A DNA stretch of 64,000 bases, taken from assembly GCA_024036415.1 (NCBI GenBank), contig JAMWET010007194.1:62001-126000 (forward strand), read 5' to 3'. The notes beneath the pieces were generated by a model. It was given only the letters and a program-made list of their open reading frames with translations, searched no databases and was not told the origin of the DNA. The position numbers were made by a program, and so were the translations under genes. Source of the DNA: Prochilodus magdalenae. Its lineage: Eukaryota > Chordata > Actinopteri > Characiformes > Prochilodontidae. Below are positions 13,101-23,979 of this stretch, in pieces (within the stretch, counting starts at the first letter, position 1; each line of letters starts with the position of its first letter).

Positions 13101-14290
13101 GATCAAGATCTTTTAGAACAATACAGCTACTTAAATTGTGATTATTCTCCATGTATGTAGGTCCAGAATACCCAGTTGCCCATTAAGTTGTGGTTGTGTT
13201 ATGGCCAGAGGTGGGTAGATTGGCCTAAATCCACACTCAAGCCAAATTATTAATATCTGATGTATTTGTAAAATGTATTTGGTCACAAGGCTACTGAAGT
13301 ACTGAGAAATCTTTAGAACTGCAGTGGAACTGCAGTACAAATGTTGTTACCAACATAAAACATAATAAAAGTAATCAAACAACACACATAAAAAGAGAAA
13401 TTAGTAAATAAATATGAATGGCTAAAATGCAAATGAGTAAAAAACAGAATCCTTTCTTCACTCATTAACACACTTGAAATAAAAGATTCAAGAGAATGTG
13501 AATCCATCAATATTGTACAATCATGTAGATAGTTACTACCCTAGTTGCTGTATATGCATCAAGTGAGTGTTAGGTAAGCCATGCACAGGAAGTTCGTTAA
13601 AACTTAATTAAGTATAGCTCGGCTGCTCTGTCTGTGTTTAAGATAGAGGTAGTTTGATGCTTAAGATGGTAATTCACATCCATTTTTGCAAGCACCTCTA
13701 TGCAATAGGCACTACTGTGTTAGCGCCAAGATAGCAATAGCCAAGATGAATCTATTCAGGTGTGAGCAGCACCATTTTCCACGCACGTTTATACCCGAGA
13801 GTTCTACACAACCTTATCTAATGGCCTCCTTTAAACCACCTATGTAATGCTGCATATGGTTGATCAGTATTGTTTAAGCACTTAAACACACCACAAGCTC
13901 AGACAAGCATACCGTTGGTTAATTTACCGAGTTATTTATTAATGGTCATATTGCCCACCCCAAGTATGCACAAAGTTACTATGGAGTGTGAAGCACGTTG
14001 GGAGGACTGACAGCACAGCAGCTGTCCAAGGTTACAGCTGGGCCACTCAGTACGCAGGCGAGACATGTGGTATACATGTGTTGAATGTCATGATGTCACG
14101 ATCCACGTGGAAGACCGTTTCACAGAAACAGGAATGTCAAGCTTTTGGCGCTGCTCACTGCGCAGCTATTTGTCACTTATGTAGAGTCAAATAGTCTCTG
14201 TGTTTGCCAAGTCCACAAAAGCAATTAAATTAGCATGTTCTTAGAAAAATGCTGAAAATGACCAGTAACACCTCAAAACTTAAATAAAAA
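10140..14290. other. Probable intron, no gene seen
   Basis: AT-rich, with a GA-rich low-complexity block (listed separately). A degenerate patch near 13200-13320 (CCAGAGGTGGGTAG...) resembles the start of a fish interspersed repeat but is too decayed to assign. No exon supported. Confidence 0.4.
11604..11765. repeat. GA-rich low-complexity tract with GAGAGCCA units
   Basis: Imperfect GA/GACA repeats include several GAGAGCCAGAGA units, interrupted by a short TA run at 11694-11704. Leu/Ser-rich frames on the minus strand are produced by this repeat. Confidence 0.92.
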
Positions 14291-14525
14291 ATATTGTGCA
14301 CCAAACTTTGCAGAAAGAAATGCTGTTTCTCCATTTCCTGCTGCTCTTCTCTCTGTATTTTATTTTCATTTTTACATATATTTTTATATATTTATGTATA
14401 TTTTATTTATTTAAATTCTGCTGTCTGCGTAAAACTGGGTCCTTGGGTACCACAATTTCGTTCCACCCCATGTACCACGTGATGCGAATGACAATAAAGT
14501 CTCCTCGAATCCTTGAATCCTTTTA
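14290..14525 (+). mobile_element. Probable 3' end of a LINE-type retrotransposon (truncated)
   Basis: The block ends in AATGACAATAAAGTCTCC followed by short tandem units of the type TCGAATCC/TTGAATCC. This is the usual finish of L2/Rex-like fish LINEs: a non-coding tail, an AATAAA-like signal and a short 3' tandem repeat in place of poly-A. The preceding stretch (GGGTACCACAATTTCGTTCC) matches what I know of such tails. No reverse transcriptase or endonuclease sequence remains, so it is a 5'-truncated insertion. The family is not assigned with certainty. Confidence 0.6.
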
Positions 14526-16549
14526 AATGTGTTCAGTGAAAATGACGTGGGAACTTATTTTCACTTACACAATTAACAATACAAGCAATGTGAACAAGAG
14601 TGTTCAAACCTTTGCATACAGCTGTTTGTGTCTACATGAGTGAGTGTGTGTGTGCGAGTGTGTGTGTGTAAATAAGTGAGGGAGGAGCAGAGCAAAGGGA
14701 GGTCATTTTGTTGGCAAACATTTAGTGGCCTTTAACTGCCTCCCGCTTTAACTCTGTATTATCTAATGTACCCAGTAGTACATTCAGAGACTTTGGTCCT
14801 GAGCAGCAGGAACATATGCATGTCCATGCTGTGTTCTATCACTGTATAGAGGGAGTAAGATGCTGCTATTATTACTTGATGCACTGTGACAGCTTCCGAG
14901 TGAGTGTGCGGAAACATTCAGAGAGGAATTTGGATCACTAAGGGCTTACTACTGATTTATTTCATCAGAGTAACGATAAAAGATGATGAAGGAGTGAAGA
15001 ACATTAGTGTTCAGATGGGTACTTTCTAAAAACAGTCAACTGCAATAACTCACAATTCAGCATGCAAGAGTTAAACAGGACTTGAAACACACCCTGAAAC
15101 GTGACTGTGTGTGTCTAATAGGGCTGATTCACTGCCTGGCTAAAAGATATTAACCATTTGGATTTAAGTATGCTGATACTTAGGAGCCTTTGATTGGATA
15201 ATTACTGCAGCGATGAACATGTTTCAGCTGATGCAGAGAGTAGACTCTCTTTCCTTTAACCATGTGGAAATCCATATTCAGTGTCCATAGAAAATATGCT
15301 ACTGTGTTTCAGAGGGCTTAATTTTTAACCCTGCATCAAGCAGATAAAACAGCTAAGGAGAAGCTGGAATTACTGGAATATGCCTCAAAATTGCCCAATT
15401 ATGAAAACTGGTAAAGTAAGGAAGAAACTTGCTTGGAAAATCAGGATCACTTTAACAGCAGATGAAGTTAAATCTGAAAATTAAAAAAAAAAAAAAATGT
15501 ATTTATTTCATTTAATTAATTAAATTAAATTAACTGGAAATGGCTTCTAATTCTCCAGTAAATAACTACATTTTCCAATATTAAGAGTTAAGACATTGAG
15601 AGTAAACCTTGTTATCGATTAATTGTCTTGATGATATTTGCTAATCTTTATTTACATAACTTTCCTGAAAGAGGGAAAATACAGACGGCGGAGACCAAAG
15701 CACAGGAATACTGACGACTCCAAGTCAGAAATGTGGGTTTCAGATTAAGAATCAAAAAAGATGATTTCCTGTAAGATGTGTAAAACCAAGCTCCCCTGGC
15801 ACCTAGAGAAACACATTCTCAATCTTATGAACAGCATGACTGCCAAGGTGAAAGTAAATCTGAAGTTCAAGACAACAGCTTGGCAGTGCCTGCTTTTCAG
15901 CAAGCTCTATTTAAAATAAGCACCATGTTCATTTAAACTGCACAACTCAATTATACTTATTTGTTGCTGGTGCAGTAACACACTTTCTTCTCCTAATGGG
16001 TATGGATAGTTTATGAAAACATACTTTTCTCTGCATTTTCGGCCTCTGGCACACACACAAGCAGTGTTTTAGGTCACTACGCTTACAGCTTAAGATTACT
16101 GTCCGTTCAAGTGAACCTTATTATTGCAAATAATAAACACACTGATGATGCTTAGTCTGCCCACTCAAAATAGCAGGACAATGCACTGCCAGTAAAGGAA
16201 AAAGGTCTCTTTAGTTAAACGTGAGCAAATAAGACAAATACGATTGATGGGGATTAACTGAATGTGATAAATCATTTTAAGCATCCCTAATAAAGGATAC
16301 CTGAGGAGTGCCGTAATTTAGTGCACAATGGGGTAAGTCTCTTTATTATATTCTACTAAAGGTATTTGGTCCTTGGCAGGCAGCAGTGGAATGGTGGGGA
16401 GATCAAAGGAGCTACTGCCCCGAGACGGACTGGCATTTGGTCAGCGAGAGGCGAGAGAGAGAGAGATGTGTGTGTTCTACCTTCTCAAAATCGGGTCAGA
16501 GTCGATCTTCCCTAGACCACCCTAGTGGCCATACACTGGGCACGCAAGA

Positions 16550-16584
<35 letters not shown>

Positions 16585-18720
16585 TAACTAGAAAACTATG
16601 ACAAAAGCTGTATAGCCTGCACAAAGACGGGTTCCCATGGACACCATGATGAGAACAAATGAAATAAGCATCAGTAAAACATGGAATTTTTAGAATTTCT
16701 CATGGAATACATCTGACAAGCTTCTGGTCTGTTCAGGGGCCTTCCTCCTCCGGCCATCATGTAGTATTCTGTTTGAAGCTGTGACTGGACCTTTTTTGGC
16801 CTTTAAGTAACAATTAAACATCTACAGTGTACCTGTAACCAGCTGTAGTGGTACACTGACAGGTGGTTAACTAAAGTGCATCGAGTAGATCTCTCAAACC
16901 AGTTGATTCTACAGAGGAGTGCACACCAACACCACTTTACACATTGGCTATTGCTAATCCCGTATAAAATTTACTATTGTGGGTCATTTTACATCACACC
17001 AGTTCATCCTCACAGAACTTGTTTTTACTTTCCACAAGGATTAGAAGACTTACTCTTGGTTTGGGACTATGCCTTACATGCTTAGGCTATGTACTTCTCT
17101 GTAGAGCCTGGATTTCTGTGGGTTAGTGTCTTCTTCAACTGAGCGTTAAAGTTCTGGACTTTGCAAAAAAATCAATCATGCGGTACCTAACTTCAATATA
17201 TCATAGAACATTAGAAACAAATTTTAGCTACAGCATACACACCCTGTTATCTCTCTAACATTCTGAAATCCTCAGCAACACAATACAAAAACAATATCCC
17301 CCAAAATGCAAAAGAAAAAAATGTGCCTGTATTCGGTAAATCGTTAACTGCTGAATGTCCAGGCCTTCCCTTCCACTAGTACTGGTAGAAGCTGTACATT
17401 TATTTAATTATTTAAATGAACTTTATTATTTCATTAACACTATTTGCACTTTCATTGTGCAGGCATGTCATAGATTATATACAGGAAGACTGTAATTAAG
17501 CTAATGCTGTGCCATTGTTTATTTAGTTCAATATTGGTACTTTGATGGAGGGGGGTCCTGCAACCCTGATGGCAGCCTACAGTCACAGAGTAAATACAGG
17601 ACACTATTCCATAATTAACTTTTTAGTAGCAATAGTAAATCATTCAGGTATGCACTTATCTGACCACTGGTAGCAATGATTTGCCCAAGCCCAATTGCAC
17701 TTCTGATGGTGAAGACTTCAAGAGCACTAAGCCTACAATTACACATCAGGTAAAAGTGGCCCAAATCCAGTCTTCTTTTTCATGTAAGAAGCGGAGGAGT
17801 CATCTGTCTGGCAGCATAAACAGCAAAAAAACTGACATTTTCCCATTCCAATTCAGACCACTTTGGTTTTGTCTAAACTACCAGTCCAAATCTGATTTTT
17901 GGCATGTCCAGGTTGCATCTTGGTTGATTTGTGATAGTCTGGACAGTCTGGGGGACCCGATTTAATACAAAGTTAACACAAAGCACCTTTGTAGGTGGTT
18001 TGAAATGCGATTCCAATTGGATTTTTACAGATGTGTCTTAGTTTGGAAGCCATGCCCGCTTAAATATCAGCGTTTATGTCACTCGCAACGCAACAGACAA
18101 TAATTGTATCAAATCTATAGTAAAGAAAGTGCTTATTTGCTATGTGTTACTGACACCCATGTCATTACCTCAAAAAGCTTTACAAATAGGTCAGCGGCAT
18201 CTGAACACACAAATCCAATGAACCTGCGGTCTGAACAGAGCCTTTCATATATGGTACTGAAGGCCGATGCAACAGCATGATCGGAATTCATGTCAGTTTT
18301 ACATTAAGCAAACTTGACATTTGTCAGAATTTAGTGCTACCACACCTTTAATGCGAAAGTTTCTGCAGAAACAAAATTAGACAACACTTATCTGCTCCAT
18401 GTTTAAAGAGATCTAGAAAGAAAACAAGCACACGTCATAGGAGACCAAAGAAACCAAAGATGCGAGCCAAAGAACTGGAGCAGGCCATAAAACATGTCCT
18501 TCTTACAGTGCACAGCTTGAATGCTTGAAGACCTGCTGCCAGTCACTGGAACTTCATAATAGCTCCTGTGATGCTGACAAAGATGAAACTGAAACCTCCA
18601 AGAGTGAACCTGCATTTATCAGCAGGCATGATTGTTTACCCCTGGGTGAGCATACTAAGCAAAACACTATTCTTTTGGTCGGTTTAGCCTAGGCAGATCT
18701 CACTCAGAATGCCAGATATA
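14526..18720. other. Probable intron, no gene seen
   Basis: AT-rich sequence with short GT and GA microsatellites (14638-14670, 16447-16464, 16550-16583). No exon, RNA gene or recognisable repeat beyond these. Confidence 0.45.
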
Positions 18721-19073
18721 CAGGGGTTGGACAATGAAACTGAAACACCTGGTTTTAGACCACAATCATTTATTAGTATGGTGTAGGGAGAGTTGAGGTG
18801 CACATTTAATTCTGCCGTGATTTGGGCAGCCGTGGTTTTATGTTTTTTGGATACAATCCGGGTTAGCACCCGAACATCCCTTTCAGACAGCTTCCTCTTG
18901 CGTCCACAGTTAATCCTGTTGGATGTGGTTCGTCCCTCTTGGTGGTATGCTGACATTACCCTGGATACCGTGGCTCTTGATACATCACAAAGACTTGCTG
19001 TCTTGGTCACAGATGCGCCAGCAAGACGTGCACCAACAATTTGTCCTCTTTTGAACTCTGGTATGTCACCCAT
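18684..19073 (-). CDS. Truncated transposase ORF: N-terminal DNA-binding region only
   Basis: An uninterrupted 129-codon frame starts at an ATG (MGDIPEFKRG). Residues about 8-50 look like a first helix-turn-helix (GARLAGASVTKTASLCDVSRATVSRVMSAY). A basic GRKRKL linker comes at about 58-63, then a second helix-turn-helix-like block (RDVRVLTRIVSKKHKTTAAQITAEL) to about residue 90. This is the usual bipartite DNA-binding region of Tc1 transposases. No DDE residues follow: the frame runs straight into the element's TIR and stops 37 bp outside it, so the last dozen residues come from flanking DNA. If expressed, it could bind TIRs without cutting. It has no promoter evidence and is more likely an open relic than a working gene. 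Confidence 0.6.
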   Translation of the reverse strand: MGDIPEFKRGQIVGARLAGASVTKTASLCDVSRATVSRVMSAYHQEGRTTSNRINCGRKRKLSERDVRVLTRIVSKKHKTTAAQITAELNVHLNSPYTILINDCGLKPGVSVSLSNPCISGILSEICLG

Positions 19074-19258
19074 AATGTTGTGTGCATTGCAGTATTTTGA
19101 GCAGAACTGTGCTCTTACCTGCTAACTGAACCTTCACACTCTGCTCTTACTTGTGCAATGTGCAATTAATGAAGATTGGCCACCAGGCTGGTCCAATTTA
19201 GCCATGAAACCTCCCACACTAAAATGACAAGTGTTTCAGTTTCATTGTCCAACCCCTG
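18721..19258 (-). mobile_element. Non-autonomous Tc1/mariner element keeping only the DNA-binding half
   Basis: A 538-bp element starts CAGGGGTTGGACAATGAAAC and ends with its exact inverse. The perfect inverted repeat is 28 bp. TA dinucleotides lie on both sides (18719-18720 and 19259-19260), so the ends and the target-site duplication are intact. Between the TIRs lies only the first third of a transposase gene on the minus strand; the catalytic domain is gone. This is the usual structure of an internally deleted, non-autonomous derivative that would need a transposase from elsewhere. The very clean ends suggest it is younger than the other copies in the window. Confidence 0.92.
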
Positions 19259-19260
19259 TA

Positions 19261-21022
19261 GGTCGTATTTACAAGATACTGTACAGCTCAACAAGAAAAT
19301 CAGATTTGTTGAGAAAGTTGGATTTACCTCCTGTGTAAGCGTAGCCTATATGTCAAAATTCATTCAGACATTCCTTTTATTCAAGCTAATTCAGCTACTG
19401 ACACAAGAACTGTGTGCACACAACTTGCATAATATCCCTAGATATGCATTGCCAAAAGAATGGGACTCACGTCACAGCTGAGCTCTGTGCATTGGTAAAC
19501 AGTGGGCTGCGGCAGACGTGCAGGTTCATACAAAGTTCAAATGTTCTGAACTTTTACATGACACGCCTCGAGCAGGTCAATCCAGCCCCTGGTCCATGTA
19601 GGGACTTCCAGATAGGTTTACCGCCCTCTTGTTGGAAGTGCTGAACCCCATGACGATTTTGAGGGAGGCTGAAAACTGGCAAGCGCTCTGCTAAACAGTA
19701 CAAGTGGAAGTTCGATAATGCTGCTGTTCACCGACAGAAGTGATGGCGCAGAAACTGTGGGACAAGTCTTTCAAGTAATTAAAAAACAGTAATAATAAAA
19801 TAAAGTTTTAAAGCAGCGGTTCTAGAATCACAGATACATGTGATGACAATACTGACATTGAAAACTAACTGACTATTAAATTAGTTGCCAGGTAACTTGG
19901 TCGCCAGTTATCTTGGTTCAGTTGACCAAGTCGATTAATTATTGCACCCCTAGTATAAAAAATGTTTTTAAATGTGGATCGAATAAACCAATTCCTTTTT
20001 ATGATCAGCACAAGAAGGCTTTGTGAGGCAAGTTTGGAGATCAGATTGGCAAAGGATAGCTATTGTTCGCAAAATGAGTCATAAACAGCATCCCACATTG
20101 CACAATCACTGCCAGGTATCTTACAATAAAATATGAATGGAACAACAGTGACGGTGTTGTAGCACTGCTTACACTGGAAAATCCCATGTGCTCATGACAA
20201 GGAAAAACTGCTTGAAATGTAAACTATGTCTGAGATTCCACCACCATAGGCTAAACTAATGCTGTATAAAGCATCAAATGTTAATGTTTTAGATTGTTTA
20301 ATAAGTATCTAATGATACTGTGTTTTATACATTGTGGTTTTAGAAGTTCGAATTTGTTGGTTGCAGCTTATGAAACCTCAGAAATTCTAAATATTGAGAT
20401 GTGTATTATGTATGGCAAAAAATATCTTGAAGCATTGCATGCTATATACATGCTCCAATCATGTAATATGCTGGGCTGACAGACACAATAAAGCCTAGAT
20501 AAAAGAGTCCCTCAGGTTCTATTATGGAAAGCACTTTGTTACCTTCATCCCCCTCCTGAATATCGGTCACTGCACTCCCCAGCTTCGCTCACTCACTCAC
20601 TCACTCACTAATCAATCTCATGCGCTTTTTTAAGGCTGCTAGGTGAGAGCAAGCAGCTGCTTTGTATCAGTTGGCAGCATGAAATGTCACAGGGCCTGCA
20701 TATCTTTTGTCCCAAACAGAAATTTGTCATGACACTCTCTGACCAGGCCTAATACTCATGTCCAAGACCAGCACCTACAAATCCAATCCAAATATTTACA
20801 AAAACTCTTAACTCCTTCTTAAATGGAATACAGCACAGAAGACTCTGAACTGAACTGACATCAGACTGATCTCGTGCCCTGGAGACAGCAATTAAGGACT
20901 GCTGTGTTGCTTCATTGCCTTGTGTTTAGAAACACTGCCAACTCATTGCTATTTGGATATAAAGAGAGGAGAGAAACACAGATGGTTAGGCAGACCTTGA
21001 GAGAAAGAAGGAAAGAAAGAAC

Positions 21023-21115
<93 letters not shown>

Positions 21116-21660
21116 TATGTCTGAACATGCCCATTAAAATCTTAACTAGCACTTGGCTGTCCCATTGTTTGAAACCTTAACCCCCTCCTAACCTTTTTTT
21201 TTCCCCCTACTGAAATCTCATCTCTAAAATCTGCTGACTGGACATTTTGCTGAGGAAAGGGGTGCCAACTTATCTTATGAGGGCTGGGAGTGAGCCAAAA
21301 CATACGCTTCATATATTTCTCCTCTCCAAAGCCTTGGGGGATATACTGCGGCTGACTTTCTGGCTGCATGCTGAGCTAAATTACATAGCAAATAGAGCTT
21401 CAGTGCTGGAAAGCACAGGACTAAACCAAAATCCAGAAAACCATCTCTGGCTCATGCTAGAAAAACCAGCACAGATCAGCACAGGTCACCAGCAAAAACG
21501 GCATAATCACTGCTGTCGGATCTCTGCTGCTTCATGATGAACAGACCAAAAGAAAATTTAAAATACATGAAAAGTAAAGTATGAGGTTTTCCATTCGCCT
21601 GTAAAGTTAGCACCATTCTGGAGATACTATGTTTTCTTCTTCGGATAGCAGTGACACATT
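19261..21660. other. Probable intron, no gene seen
   Basis: AT-rich. A short block near 19925-19955 (GATTAATTATTGCACCCCTAG) resembles the terminus of a hAT-type repeat but is too short to call. A (CACT)n patch lies at 20589-20609. Confidence 0.4.
21026..21110. repeat. (GA)n microsatellite
   Basis: About 42 uninterrupted GA units. Confidence 0.98.
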
Positions 21661-21664
21661 GTGT

Positions 21665-21735
21665 TTAGGATGCTGGTATATGCTGGTCACCAGCTAAACC
21701 AGCATATGTGGTGTTTTGGAAAACCAGCATGATCC
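21665..21735. repeat. Short inverted-repeat MITE-like fragment
   Basis: Alternating TGCTGGT and ACCAGCA motifs (ATGCTGGTATATGCTGGT, CACCAGCTAAACCAGCATAT) form overlapping hairpins. This composition is typical of small fish DNA-transposon derivatives. No target duplication was found. Confidence 0.45.
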
Positions 21736-22039
21736 CTCCTGGCTGATGAGTCCTGAAGGTCTGATGAGTGTTTGGAACATGCATGTGGCTACTCAATGTA
21801 GTATATTCCTAACCCTCCTTAATACAGGAGTGGAGGGGCTATGGCTGGTGGTCTTACCCATCACACTGTCCCCACAGTCCTCGCAAACTTGCTGAGTGGC
21901 CAAGGCGCACCTATAGCCTCGTATTTCACACCAATATCACTTTCCTCAGGTCCCTCAGGGGAGCACTTGGCTCATGTGGCCGTTTTCGCACACAGACTAC
22001 ACACACACTCCCTCATGTTCAGCTCGCAGAGATGTTTAT

Positions 22040-22690
22040 CGGGTTCTCCCTGATGGAGCGGAGAATCACGCATCGTTAGACTCAAACTGACATAACTGAC
22101 AACAACACGGCAGAAAGGTAAACTGAGAGAAACGTGGCGCGTCTATCTCGTTTGGCCATCTATCTCTACGACCCGGGCTACGTGTGGCTCCAGGTGCTGC
22201 CTGCCTGCCCGCCCGACCGCCGGACAGTGTGGAGGAACGTGGCTATGAACATGTTGAACATGTTACACTTGTTCTTTCCCAGCAGGCAGCAGCGGCGGTC
22301 GTGGAAAACTAGCTAGGCGGCTAAAAACACAGCGCATCCTCGAGCAAAGCTGTTTGTAAACACAGGAAGGCGAAGTACATTAGACTCCAACTTCAGGTCC
22401 AACTCCACCAGAAGATAACAGAGAACTGCTGGACTGCGAGACTGTTACATAAGTACCTTCATCTCGTCGCGGTTACGATGTTAGCCTAAAGCCACAGCAG
22501 ACCCAAGAAACTCCGAGCGCCGGTGCCGCCTCGAACTGGTCTCGCGCTTAAGCGACACGAAGAGACACGAGACTCGAGGAGAGTGTCGAAACACACGGAG
22601 CAGCGGGGGGAAAGGAAAGGGTGGGCGCAGGGTCTTCTCCAGAGTTTGACCTCCCCATGAACAGCCCCGCACTGCACACTTCCAAACTCA
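22040..22690. other. G+C- and CpG-richer segment downstream of the candidate first exon
   Basis: CpG dinucleotides are visibly denser here than in the flanks (for example 22130-22215 and 22465-22580), consistent with the body of a promoter-associated CpG island. A second donor-like site (GATGAAG/GTACTT) on the minus strand near 22457-22464 could mark an alternative first exon. Its short ATG-AAG frame is not informative. Confidence 0.4.
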
Positions 22691-22691
22691 C

Positions 22692-22935
22692 CTCACTTTC
22701 ACAGCAGTGGTCTTCTTGGAGTCGGGGGCGGGAGCCAACGGCGAAACCCTGAGTTGTCAGCGCGTAGCTGTCAGCGTCCACATGGAAAATCACAACGGGA
22801 ACTCAGCTGAGTCCTCCAAATCCTCCGAACCCACGAGGGTTGAGGGTCTCCTCCATGCCCGCCCACTCCTCCACCTCCACAGCGCTCCGTATCCGCCTCC
22901 TTTAACCCTCGCTGCGAGCTGGCCAAAACCCCGTT
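22692..22935 (-). other. Candidate non-coding first exon (minus strand)
   Basis: The minus strand reads ...AAAGTGAG/GTGAGTTTGG, a perfect donor at 22692/22691. The upstream sequence is CpG-rich, with a TATA-like TATATAT at 22956-22962. That would place transcription start near 22930 and give an exon of about 240 nt. Neither frame that remains open to the donor contains an ATG, so I call it 5' UTR. It is compatible in orientation with the candidate exon at 2871-2958, which would make a first intron of roughly 19.7 kb. The join itself is inferred, and the 5' end is only estimated from the TATA position. Confidence 0.4.
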
Positions 22936-22955
22936 CTCCACCCGGTGCAGGGAGA

Positions 22956-22962
22956 ATATATA
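22956..22962 (-). promoter_or_regulatory. TATA-like element in the CpG-rich promoter candidate
   Basis: TATATAT on the minus strand, flanked by GC-rich sequence and with GGGCGGGC-type GC boxes near 22855-22870. It is also TATA-like on the plus strand, so direction is set only by the donor site at 22691. Confidence 0.35.
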
Positions 22963-23099
22963 GAGCTCCGGCTGAGAAAGTGGAGAAACTGTACTTAAGT
23001 GAAAGTGTGGGCACTGTGTCCAAATCACTAACCCCGTAATTAAAAGTGGAAGCAGTCATGCCATAAATATACCCGAGTCAAAGATGTCTGCATTTAAAC

Positions 23100-23455
23100 C
23101 ATACAGTGGTGTGAAGAGTAGGGATGGTTCTTTTGGGCTTCTTTAGCAACGACAGTGGTTCTCTGTAGAGCCATAAACACCCATTTGAATACATAAATGG
23201 CCCTTTGGTTTATCATGGTGAAACGGTTCTTCAGGTGATTGGAGAATGTGTTGTATATGGTTCAATATACACCTTAAAAAAAAGTTCTCTTGTGGTGAGG
23301 TCAAGGCTCGTAACAATAGAAGAGACATTTTTGGTGCTATGTAGAACCATATACAACACATTCTCTATGAATCTGAAGAACCATTTAATCGTGCTGGAGT
23401 TTCTCTTTTCTAAGGAACCTTGGAAGAACCATCTTTGCTGCTGAACAAAGTTTGA
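23100..23455. repeat. Palindromic MITE-like repeat
   Basis: A perfect 22-bp inverted pair (GAGAATGTGTTGTATATGGT... at 23242-23263 and its inverse at 23344-23365) is flanked by weaker inverse matches, giving imperfect arms of about 43 bp (23221-23263 and 23344-23387). Recurrent GGTTCTTC/GAAGAACC motifs are typical of fish hAT-like MITEs. No coding capacity. Confidence 0.7.
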
Positions 23456-23795
23456 TTAGTGTGGTCCCATTGTTTACAAAATCACTGACATGTTTTGATG
23501 ATGTTCTGGGGGAAAACAGAGGAGAAACAGGCTTAAATGTAAAATATAGCCCAGAGTAACATATCAGGAAAAAGTGCAAAGGCCAGATTTTATGTTGCAT
23601 TTTTATTGGTGTGTTAAATTCAGTAAGCAAACAGTAATTGTGCATTACAATGTGCAAAGCTGTGTTCTCTATCGAGGAGTTGTTATGTTCACGTGGAAAA
23701 CCAACAAAACATGACACTTAACCAGTTAGCCACATAACTAAAGCCAGAAGTCCAGCTTGTCTGAGAATTGAGGGACGGTCCTTAGGACAGTCCTC

Positions 23796-23830
23796 ACCTT
23801 TGACCTTAAGTTTGACCTTTGACCTTAAGC
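23796..23830. promoter_or_regulatory. Nuclear-receptor half-site cluster with a perfect DR1
   Basis: TGACCTTTGACCT at 23813-23825 is the inverse of AGGTCAAAGGTCA, the textbook direct-repeat-1 site for HNF4, COUP-TF and RXR heterodimers. A near-identical CCTTTGACCTTAAG precedes it at 23797-23810, so a 17-bp unit is almost duplicated. TTAAGGTCA extended half-sites (NR5A/ERR type) are also present. It lies about 0.9 kb upstream of the candidate promoter at 22.9 kb. The motifs are plain in the sequence; activity is unknown. Confidence 0.35.
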
Positions 23831-23942
23831 AGATAAATCCTGCTTTGTGAAATCCCAGAATGGAAGCATGCATTTTTGTATAGGCAGTATGCAACATAGG
23901 CAGCTAAAATTAGCCAAAAGTAATAATATTTGTTTATTTTTT

Positions 23943-23978
23943 GTGGAATTTGAGCTGTTGTGGAATTTGAGCTGTTGA
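23943..23978. repeat. Tandem duplication of a 17-bp unit
   Basis: TGTGGAATTTGAGCTGT occurs twice back to back. Confidence 0.85.
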
Positions 23979-23979
23979 A

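Noticed and set aside
22771..23028. 85-codon minus-strand frame overlapping the CpG-rich region
   Set aside because: Gly-rich translation of GC-rich promoter DNA, upstream of the inferred transcription start, so unlikely to be coding.
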